DNA of 5,077 bases, from assembly GCA_016780695.1 (NCBI GenBank), contig JADHLK010000119.1, positions 1 to 5,077 on the forward strand, given 5' to 3'. Shown one piece after another: positions 1-5,077 of this stretch (positions are counted from its first letter, which is position 1; each line of letters opens with the position of its first letter). Below the pieces are notes generated by a model that was not told where the DNA came from, ran no database searches, and saw only the letters and a program-made list of their open reading frames with translations. Made by a program: the position numbers and the translations under genes. Source of the stretch: Alphaproteobacteria bacterium. Lineage in GTDB: Bacteria; Pseudomonadota; Alphaproteobacteria; Puniceispirillales; Puniceispirillaceae.

Positions 1-111
1 TCACACACCTGTCACACAGAGATTGACCAAACGGGCATTTTCATGAGAATCTACACCAATGTTGAAATATGGTGTGGCAGCTATAAAAAGGCAGTTTTAC
101 TTGAAAAACAA

Positions 112-188
112 TGGTAGCGGAGGAGGGACTCGAACCCCCGACACGCGGATTATGATTCCGCTGCTCTAACCTGCTGAGCTACTCCGCC
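112..188 (-). tRNA. tRNA-Met (anticodon CAU), elongator type
   Basis: Read on the minus strand, the 77 bases fold into a full cloverleaf. The acceptor stem is GGCGGAG against CTCCGCT, with one G-U pair at the first position. The D arm GCTC/GAGC follows TA. The anticodon stem is GCGGA/TCCGC with loop ATCATAA, giving anticodon CAT. The T arm is GGGGG/CCCTC around TTCGAGT. Discriminator A is followed by a genomically encoded CCA (112-114). CAU can mean initiator Met, elongator Met or lysidine-modified Ile. The initiator is excluded because the first acceptor pair is G-U rather than a C-A mismatch and the anticodon stem lacks three G-C pairs next to the loop. The Ile form is less likely because the body closely resembles alphaproteobacterial elongator tRNA-Met as I recall it. 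It lies downstream of the large DUF3971 gene on the same strand but appears to have its own promoter. Confidence 0.97.
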
Positions 189-195
189 CCGGGCC

Positions 196-232
196 TCGCC
201 GCCCGTTGCTGGCACAAAGCCAAAGGCGGCGA
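196..232 (-). other. Predicted hairpin in the pre-tRNA-Met leader
   Basis: A perfect 8-bp inverted repeat, TCGCCGCC at 196-203 and GGCGGCGA at 225-232, encloses a smaller TGGC/GCCA stem (210-213 with 219-222). Transcribed from the proposed start near 237, it would form a GC-rich stem ending seven bases before the mature tRNA 5' end, where RNase P cuts. No T-run follows on the minus strand, so it does not look like an intrinsic terminator for the upstream gene. Two other inverted repeats overlap it and would compete with it. Confidence 0.45.
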
Positions 233-244
233 TTAACGGGCTTT

Positions 245-273
245 GTGATAGTGTGTTTGCCAGAGCCGGTCAA
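245..273 (-). promoter_or_regulatory. Sigma70-like promoter for tRNA-Met
   Basis: On the minus strand TTGACC (268-273, five of six bases of the -35 consensus) is followed after exactly 17 bases by TATCAC (245-250, four of six of the -10 consensus). Transcription would start near the G at 237, leaving a leader of about 50 bases before the mature tRNA 5' end at 188. The stretch between the -10 and the start contains GCCCG. GC-rich discriminators of this kind are typical of stringently controlled stable-RNA promoters, but control here is inference. The position, between the stop of the upstream gene and the tRNA, supports a dedicated tRNA promoter. Confidence 0.6.
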
Positions 274-290
274 GTGCTGATTTCGCCCGG

Positions 291-3200
291 CTACCCGGCA
301 GGCTTCTGGCCATCCTTGGCTTTGGCAGCTGGGCCCAGAATGCGGTCGGCCTCGCTGCCCAGCCAGTCCGGGCTGAACAAATCGCGGATCAGCCCGGGGG
401 TGAGCAGGGACACCGGATTCACCTCTACCGTGGGGTCATCGACCGAACCGCGATAGGTAAATTGTGTGGCAAACAGCCCCGATTTATCAATGCCGGTTAG
501 CAGCTGGCCCAGCAAGGGCAGGCTGCCAATGATCTCGCTCAGCTGGTTGACCGGCACCAGATTGCCGCTGACATCCACCTGCCGGCTGTTGCGGTCATAG
601 CTGCCCACCATCGCGATCCCCAGCGCGGCCCCGGAGGCACGCACAGATTCTATCCGGTGCACCCCGTCCTTGCTGCTGAACCGCGCCTCGCCGCGGGCAA
701 AGCCAGTGCCATCGCCTTCTACCAGCGCATAGAGCCCGGCCAGCGACAGCACTGAAAAGGCCCGCACCGCTGCCGGCGCTTCGCGCACCCGAAAATCTGT
801 AATATCAATCACCGTGTCAAATTCGCTCAAGTCGCTGGACGGAAACTGATTGACCAGCACCATCTCGCCGCCCAGAATCGCATCTGTAACCCCCAGCCCC
901 TTTAGCACCAGGCCGGCATTGCCGGTCTTGATCTCCAGCCTGCCGGACACGCCGGATCGCGGCGAGGTAAAGCTGAGCTGCGCCTCGCCACCCCCCACCA
1001 GACCCACCCCGGACAGGCGCTCGCCGCCCTGCGGGCCGAACCGGGCCTCAATACTGGCCTCAGACAGCAGCGGGGCACCATCTGCCAAGAGCGCGCCTTG
1101 CAGCTGCACAAGCCCATTGCCGCTGGCATCTGTCGCCCCCACCAAATGGCCGGAGAGCGCAAAATTATTATCAACCTGAATCAGCCCGGCGGTAATATCG
1201 AGCGCCAGTGCCCGCCCCTCTGACAGCCCGTCCCCGCGGCGCAGGCTGGTCAGATCCACCCGGTTCCCCTCAGCGCTGATCTGCATGGTGCCATCGCCCA
1301 GCCGTTCCAGCAACAGCTGGTCAATATCCTGACCGGGCAGTTTCAGCGGCGCCACAAAGCCGCCCTGCAGCTGCCCATCACTGGCAAAAATCAGCCGCCC
1401 GGCTGCGTTCAGCGAGCCAAGGGCCAGCTCAATATCTTCAGCCGCCTCAATGCGGCCATTGACCAGCTGTAGCTGCAGGCTGGCGCGGCCCGGCTCGCCG
1501 GATTGCTTGGCCCAGCTAATCTGCGGCACATCAATGCCGGTCGCGTCCAGCAAAATGGTTATATCCACCTGTTGGCGTCGGTCTAATGCAGGTCCTACTG
1601 CCAGCTGCAAGCCAGTCTGCCCGCTTAAGGCAAGGCCGGTATAATCGCTCAGGATTTTGGTAACCCCCGCATCGGGGTCAAGACGCAAGCGCAAGCTGGC
1701 AGCCCGGCCATCCGGGCTGGTAACTGAAAAGCTGGCCGGCAGCCCAGATACCAACCCGCTCCCGGTTGCAGTCAGCTGGTTGCCGGATTGGCTGAGGATT
1801 AAATCTGCTGCGTCCAGATCATGGCCCATCGGCAAGCCGGCAACAGACAGGCCGCTTATATCGGATTCAGAGCTCAGCGTTTCAATACGCAATCTATTGT
1901 TTTGTAACAGGCTGCTGGCTGTTATCCGGCTGACCATCTGGCCCGCTTTTAGATCGAGCGCGGCCAGCGCGGGTGGCAATTTTTGCACCGCTTCATCCTG
2001 CAGAAAATCGCGCACCGCCTGCACCGGGGCCGCACCAATCCCCTGCATAGAAACCTGACGCGGTTGGTCCGGCGGGCCGAGAGCCGGAGCCATCTCAATG
2101 CGCCCACTTGACAGGCTGATTTCCCCCATCTGTCCGGTTTCAATATCTACCAGCACCCGGTCATCTGCGATGCTGAGACGGAAATCTGTATCAGTGATAC
2201 GCGGGCTGTCATCCACCCATTGATAGGCCGCCCCCTGCCAGAAAAACTGGCCGGACATTGCCGTTACCTGCTGGAATGGGGGGGCGGTAAAATCATAGCT
2301 GAAATCAAGGCTTGCCCCCTTGACCCGGCCACCGGCAAACCGCTTTTTAACCCAGGCAGAGGTGCGGCGGCCAAATTGCGGCGGCCACAGGGCTTTGAGA
2401 ATTTCAGCATCAATCTGCGGGCTGGAGAGCTGACCCTGCAGCTGCTGCAGCTGATTTTTCTGCAAGCGCAGCTGGCCGCTGAACGCCGCCCGGCCCGCCT
2501 CGCCCAGATCCAGCTCTATGCCAGTGATGTCAAGCTGATCCGCCTGCCAGCGCAGCCGGGAGCGGGCCTCTTTTATGGCGATTGTTTCTGGATAAGTCTC
2601 AACTGAAATATAGCCCTGTGCCAAGTTGGCATCGAGGGTCAGCAAATCTATCTGGCCGCCCGGTCCCATTTTCAGATCCAGCGCCCCGGACAGCGTGCCA
2701 ACGGCTGAACTGTAGGGGCCATGCGACAGGCTGAGCCGGGTGGAATCAAACGCCCCGTTTAAGGCCAGTTTTGCGATATCCAGCTTTTCGCGTGCCCGGT
2801 CATAGCTGGCCTCTGTTTCCAGCAGCAAGGTTGCAAAACGCCCGGAATCCAGACGCTTTTCCATATCAGCAAAGCCTCGCGGGCGCTGATTTTCCGGCCA
2901 GAGGGGCAACAGCTGCTGAAAGCTCATATCCTCAGCCAGCAAGCGACCGGAAAACTGCAAGCGCGGAGCAGAGAGATCGCGCAGCTGCCCATTCAGCGAT
3001 AGCTTATGCCCGTCCTCCATCTGCAAGACTGCCTCAGACAGATTCAACAAATCATCTGCCCGTGACCAGGCAAAATCAAAGCCAAGGCTTTCATAGCCCG
3101 CCCACGCCTCTGGTAGGCCGGCCGTGCGTAAATCCTCACCCAAATCCCCCTGCAGCAGGGCCAGCCTGCCCGAAGCCAGCTCCAGCTGACGCCCATCCAG

Positions 3201-4016
3201 GGTCAGGCTCACAGCCCCGTCTATCTGACCGGCATCCAGCATCAAAGCCCAGCGCTGTGGCAGCAGCCGATCCAAACCGGCCGGGTGAAATTCTGTCAGC
3301 GTGCTGTCCAGCTGCCAATAATTGGAAAACAGATTGCCTTCAAAGAGGGTGCTTGCGCGCCCCCCTTCCGGCTGTTGCAAACTGAGCCGGCCTGTTATCG
3401 CTGCCGGATTCTGGGCATCCAGGCTGAGGCGGCTGTCATTGAATACCAGCTGAACAGGTGGCGCAACCGAGGAATCAGTGATCACGAGCTTGCTCGCCTG
3501 AATATCAATCTGGCGCAAGCCAATTTGCTGGCTGGCCGAAAAAGCCGGTTGCGCTTGCGGGCCGGAAAATAACAGCCAGCCTGCCCCGGACTCAGCCTCA
3601 GCCAGCCCCCAGCCCCGATTATCATGATAGAGGTCAAGCTCTAGCCCAGTGACCGACAGCCTTTCCGGCAGGCCAGTCACAAGGCTGCTCATGCCAAAAA
3701 ACATTTCCCCATTGGGCAGGCGCATCTGCTGGCCGGCATAGGAAACCGAAACCGCCCCCATCTTTACCGACAGCGGCGTCAGGTCCGCATGAAAGGCCCA
3801 ATCCAGCGTGCCAATCTCAACCGACAGGCCGGGCAACGCCCGCAGCAAGGCCCCCTCCAGCAGCTTTGCCGGGCCGCCCTTGGCAAAAATATAGGCCAGC
3901 CCGCCAGACAGCACCGCACCAAAGAGTAAAAATATCAGCAGGACAGGCAGCAGGAAGGTTCTGAAAAAACGATGTTTTTTCGACGAGGCGGGCATTTCAT
4001 CACTGTTTTTGGGCAC
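291..4016 (-). CDS. AsmA-like / DUF3971 (YhdP-type) inner-membrane-anchored protein
   Basis: About 1,241 residues from the chosen GTG start, close to E. coli YhdP in length. A basic stretch (SSKKHRFFR) leads into one strong membrane helix at about residues 20-44. The rest is a long, weakly repetitive, beta-rich, glycine-poor periplasmic body with almost no cysteine. A hallmark DUF3971 segment lies at about 543-563 (LWPPQFGRRTSAWV...GG), with a second, looser copy at about 372-394. The C-terminal AsmA-like domain occupies about 1066-1208, with the motifs SGNLVPVNQLSEIIGSLPLL and DDPTVEVNPVSLLTPG. YhdP, TamB and YdbH of E. coli are bridge-like proteins that move phospholipid between inner and outer membranes; the same role here is inferred from family. 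The frame is intact and ends in TAG at 291-293. It is transcribed away from the peroxiredoxin gene, and the tRNA lies downstream on the same strand. No intrinsic terminator is visible after the stop. In-frame alternative starts are TTG at 4028 and ATG at 3995. Confidence 0.88.
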   Translation of the reverse strand: MPKNSDEMPASSKKHRFFRTFLLPVLLIFLLFGAVLSGGLAYIFAKGGPAKLLEGALLRALPGLSVEIGTLDWAFHADLTPLSVKMGAVSVSYAGQQMRLPNGEMFFGMSSLVTGLPERLSVTGLELDLYHDNRGWGLAEAESGAGWLLFSGPQAQPAFSASQQIGLRQIDIQASKLVITDSSVAPPVQLVFNDSRLSLDAQNPAAITGRLSLQQPEGGRASTLFEGNLFSNYWQLDSTLTEFHPAGLDRLLPQRWALMLDAGQIDGAVSLTLDGRQLELASGRLALLQGDLGEDLRTAGLPEAWAGYESLGFDFAWSRADDLLNLSEAVLQMEDGHKLSLNGQLRDLSAPRLQFSGRLLAEDMSFQQLLPLWPENQRPRGFADMEKRLDSGRFATLLLETEASYDRAREKLDIAKLALNGAFDSTRLSLSHGPYSSAVGTLSGALDLKMGPGGQIDLLTLDANLAQGYISVETYPETIAIKEARSRLRWQADQLDITGIELDLGEAGRAAFSGQLRLQKNQLQQLQGQLSSPQIDAEILKALWPPQFGRRTSAWVKKRFAGGRVKGASLDFSYDFTAPPFQQVTAMSGQFFWQGAAYQWVDDSPRITDTDFRLSIADDRVLVDIETGQMGEISLSSGRIEMAPALGPPDQPRQVSMQGIGAAPVQAVRDFLQDEAVQKLPPALAALDLKAGQMVSRITASSLLQNNRLRIETLSSESDISGLSVAGLPMGHDLDAADLILSQSGNQLTATGSGLVSGLPASFSVTSPDGRAASLRLRLDPDAGVTKILSDYTGLALSGQTGLQLAVGPALDRRQQVDITILLDATGIDVPQISWAKQSGEPGRASLQLQLVNGRIEAAEDIELALGSLNAAGRLIFASDGQLQGGFVAPLKLPGQDIDQLLLERLGDGTMQISAEGNRVDLTSLRRGDGLSEGRALALDITAGLIQVDNNFALSGHLVGATDASGNGLVQLQGALLADGAPLLSEASIEARFGPQGGERLSGVGLVGGGEAQLSFTSPRSGVSGRLEIKTGNAGLVLKGLGVTDAILGGEMVLVNQFPSSDLSEFDTVIDITDFRVREAPAAVRAFSVLSLAGLYALVEGDGTGFARGEARFSSKDGVHRIESVRASGAALGIAMVGSYDRNSRQVDVSGNLVPVNQLSEIIGSLPLLGQLLTGIDKSGLFATQFTYRGSVDDPTVEVNPVSLLTPGLIRDLFSPDWLGSEADRILGPAAKAKDGQKPAG

Positions 4017-4022
4017 GCCACA

Positions 4023-4026
4023 CTCC
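4023..4026 (-). promoter_or_regulatory. Ribosome binding site choosing the GTG start of the DUF3971 gene
   Basis: On the minus strand GGAG lies six bases upstream of a GTG codon at 4014-4016. The in-frame ATG at 3993-3995 has only weak purine context (AGTGATGAA) in front of it. The TTG at 4026-4028 overlaps the GGAG itself, so it is unlikely to be the start. The choice does not affect the predicted membrane helix, since all three starts leave it intact. Confidence 0.5.
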
Positions 4027-4052
4027 AAAGCCGGGCCGGTTCACTCTATATT

Positions 4053-4121
4053 TTGCATAACTGGACAATCTAGGCTAGTCTCTGGCCAATGCTTTTGTTC
4101 GCCAAAACGCCTTTTATGCAA
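4053..4121. repeat. 8-bp inverted repeat in the divergent intergenic region
   Basis: TTGCATAA at 4053-4060 is matched exactly in inverse by TTATGCAA at 4114-4121. The arms are 53 bases apart inside the 135-base gap between the divergent DUF3971 and peroxiredoxin genes. Each strand therefore reads TTATGCAA about 30-37 bases before its own start codon. The copies could be paired regulator half-sites or the -10 regions of two facing promoters (TATGCA), but I found no convincing -35 element at proper spacing for either. No other promoter in this gap was good enough to list. Function is unproven. Confidence 0.35.
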
Positions 4122-4151
4122 CAAATTTAACAAAAAATCCAAGGAGACAAG

Positions 4152-4616
4152 ATGATGCTGGAAGTTGGCAATCCGGTGCCGGATTTTACCGTGCCCACCG
4201 ATACAGGCAGCTTTAACCTGTCTGAAATGCGTGGCAAAAATGTTGTCATTTTCTTTTTCCCGAAAGCAGATACCAGCGGCTGCACGGCCCAATCCATCGC
4301 TTTTTCCCAGCTGCAAGCTGAATTTGATGCCGCGAATACGGTTATTCTTGGCCTGTCCAAAGATACGCCGCAAAAACAGGCCAAATTCCGCGCCAAGCAT
4401 AATCTGACCTGCCTGCTGGGGGCGGATCATGAAACCGATATTTGCGAGCAGTTCGGCGTTTGGGTGGAAAAATCCATGTATGGCCGCAAATATATGGGCA
4501 TACAAAGGGCAACCTTTCTGATCGGACCGAATGGCAATCTGAACCATGTCTGGCCAAAGGTTAAAGTGCCCGGCCATGCCGAGGCGGTGCTGGCCGAGGT
4601 GCAGGCGGGCGGCTGA
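4152..4616 (+). CDS. bcp: Thiol peroxidase of the Bcp/PrxQ peroxiredoxin family
   Basis: A 154-residue cytoplasmic protein of the usual Bcp length, which reduces hydrogen peroxide and organic hydroperoxides using a reactive cysteine recycled by thioredoxin or similar thiols. The thioredoxin-fold core runs from about residue 5 to 135. The peroxiredoxin active-site signature PxxxTxxC is P37, T41, C44, and the third catalytic residue is probably R119 (GIQRATFLI). EQFGVW at 99-104 and the ending PGHAEAVLAEV are typical of the family. The resolving cysteine expected five residues after C44, as in E. coli Bcp C50, is replaced by isoleucine (I49); the other cysteines are C87 and C98, the latter matching C99 of E. 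coli Bcp. AAGGAG at 4141-4146 sits five bases before ATG 4152 and eight before a second ATG at 4155, so either may start translation. No signal peptide is seen. It is divergent from the DUF3971 gene and 38 bases ahead of the DUF455 gene. Confidence 0.96.
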   Translation: MMLEVGNPVPDFTVPTDTGSFNLSEMRGKNVVIFFFPKADTSGCTAQSIAFSQLQAEFDAANTVILGLSKDTPQKQAKFRAKHNLTCLLGADHETDICEQFGVWVEKSMYGRKYMGIQRATFLIGPNGNLNHVWPKVKVPGHAEAVLAEVQAGG

Positions 4617-4630
4617 GCAGCCACCTTTTT
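4608..4630 (+). terminator. Possible intrinsic terminator overlapping the bcp stop codon
   Basis: GGCT (4611-4614) and AGCC (4619-4622) form a short stem with loop GAGC. It is extended across one C-A mismatch by GG/CC (4608-4609 with 4624-4625), and TTTTT follows at 4626-4630. The stem includes the first base of the bcp TGA codon. The helix is short, so termination may be partial, which would lower expression of the DUF455 gene starting 25 bases later relative to bcp. This is a sequence-only call. Confidence 0.35.
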
Positions 4631-4654
4631 GCAGACCCAATCAAGAGCCGGGCA

Positions 4655-5077
4655 ATGACAGCAAATTTGCAGCCGCAAAACCGGCCTGATAATGGCCCAA
4701 AGGATATTGGCCCAAAAGATATTGGCTCGGCCACACTGGCCTGTTTTCTTGCCGCTGATGCTGTGCAAAAAGCCGATCAGGTGCGTCAGCTGGCCAGCCG
4801 CCTTCGGGCCGGCGAATTTACCAGCTTGCAGCCGCTCATCATGCCAACCCGTCCGGGCCGACCAGCCGCCCCGGCCCTGCTGCCGCCCGGCAAAGTGCCG
4901 CGCCGCCGCATCTCCGCCAGCCCCAGCGGGCGTATCGCCCTGCTGCACGCGATAGCGCATATAGAGCTGAACGCGATTGATCTGGCCCTTGATATGGCCG
5001 GGCGCTATGGGGCAGAGGCGATGCCCTTTGATTTTGTGCGTGACTGGATAGCGGTGGCAGATGATGAGGCGCGTCAT
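4655..5077 (+). CDS. DUF455 ferritin-like protein, N-terminal half (runs off the window)
   Basis: An uninterrupted frame of 141 codons from ATG 4655 to the last base, with no stop in the window. AAGAG at 4643-4647 lies seven bases before the start. The translation carries the DUF455 (COG2833) landmarks in order: GRPARP-like GRPAAPALLPPGKVPRRR at about 68-85, GRIALLHAIAHIELNAIDLA at 92-111, and the ending DDEARH at 136-141. In ferritin-like proteins such helices supply di-iron ligands. The candidates here are E104 in the first helix and the ExxH pair E138/H141 in the second; later helices lie outside the window. Family members are usually about 270 residues, so roughly half is present. The biochemical activity of DUF455 is, to my knowledge, not established. 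Residues 1-24 are a low-conservation tail with a tandem GPKDI repeat, so a later start cannot be excluded. It follows bcp by 38 bases on the same strand and may be co-transcribed if the weak terminator is read through. Confidence 0.87.
   Translation, partial: MTANLQPQNRPDNGPKDIGPKDIGSATLACFLAADAVQKADQVRQLASRLRAGEFTSLQPLIMPTRPGRPAAPALLPPGKVPRRRISASPSGRIALLHAIAHIELNAIDLALDMAGRYGAEAMPFDFVRDWIAVADDEARH
4694..4723 (+). repeat. Tandem 15-bp in-frame duplication
   Basis: Two adjacent 15-base units, GGCCCAAAGGATATT and GGCCCAAAAGATATT, differ at one base. They encode GPKDI twice in the variable N-terminal tail of the DUF455 protein, and a following GGC continues the pattern as glycine. The length is a multiple of three, so the frame is kept. 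It looks like a recent slippage duplication. Confidence 0.8.

Noticed and set aside
23..50. Plus-strand TTGACC, 16 bases, GAGAAT, a promoter-like pair pointing toward the tRNA antisense strand
   Set aside because: The -10 match is mediocre and lacks the leading T, and no plus-strand gene follows for almost 4 kb.
51..77. Hairpin CTACACCA/TGGTGTGG (51-58 with 70-77) downstream of the tRNA, considered as its terminator
   Set aside because: On the minus strand no T-run follows it, and the outer pairing contains an A-C mismatch in that orientation. A second candidate, GTTTT/AAAAC at 94-109, is only five A/T-rich pairs. Neither supports a terminator call.
112..188. tRNA 3' end as an attachment site for an integrated element
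   Set aside because: No second copy of the tRNA 3' end, no integrase and no mobile gene are visible in the window.
2771..3385. 204-codon plus-strand open frame inside the large minus-strand gene
   Set aside because: It is proline- and alanine-rich with no recognisable family, lies entirely opposite a well-supported coding frame, and is the kind of mirror frame that GC-rich genes produce.
291..4016. Possible frameshift or fusion in the very long gene
   Set aside because: The frame is continuous, the length fits YhdP-type proteins, and the N-terminal anchor, central DUF3971 motif and C-terminal AsmA-like domain occur in the expected order.
4041..4640. 199-codon minus-strand open frame covering bcp
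   Set aside because: It is antisense to a clear peroxiredoxin with catalytic motifs and a good ribosome binding site, and its translation resembles no family I know.
4427..5077. 216-codon minus-strand frame open to the window end
   Set aside because: It lies opposite both the end of bcp and the DUF455 coding frame, whose conserved motifs settle the strand.

Overview
The window looks like a piece of an alphaproteobacterial chromosome. The pointers are the elongator tRNA-Met sequence, a GC-rich coding style, the exact flavour of the peroxiredoxin (a PrxQ with TSGC-T and no second cysteine five residues on), and a DUF455 ferritin-like protein whose core segment reads like those of alphaproteobacteria. 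This placement rests on recalled family sequences, not on a search, and I cannot name a genus.

Layout: 1-111 is a short AT-richer stretch with no gene that I can support. 112-188 (minus) is tRNA-Met(CAU) with an encoded CCA end. 189-290 is a structured spacer holding a good sigma70-like promoter for the tRNA (TTGACC, 17 bases, TATCAC, read on the minus strand) and a leader hairpin. 291-4016 (minus) is a single very large gene for an inner-membrane-anchored AsmA-like/DUF3971 (YhdP-type) protein. 4017-4151 is a divergent intergenic region with an 8-bp inverted repeat. 4152-4616 (plus) is a Bcp/PrxQ thiol peroxidase with a possible intrinsic terminator at its stop codon. 4655-5077 (plus) is the first half of a DUF455 ferritin-like protein, cut by the window end.

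How they fit: the big minus-strand gene probably belongs to the envelope lipid-transport family (bridge-like proteins spanning the periplasm). The plus-strand pair, a peroxide-reducing enzyme followed after 38 bases by a probable di-iron ferritin-like protein, may form a small operon touching on oxidative stress or iron, but that link is inference from adjacency. Nothing here amounts to a clearly new system. The points most worth a second look are the missing resolving cysteine in the peroxiredoxin, the repeated W-P...R...GR motif inside the DUF3971 protein, and the competing inverted repeats between the large gene and the tRNA.
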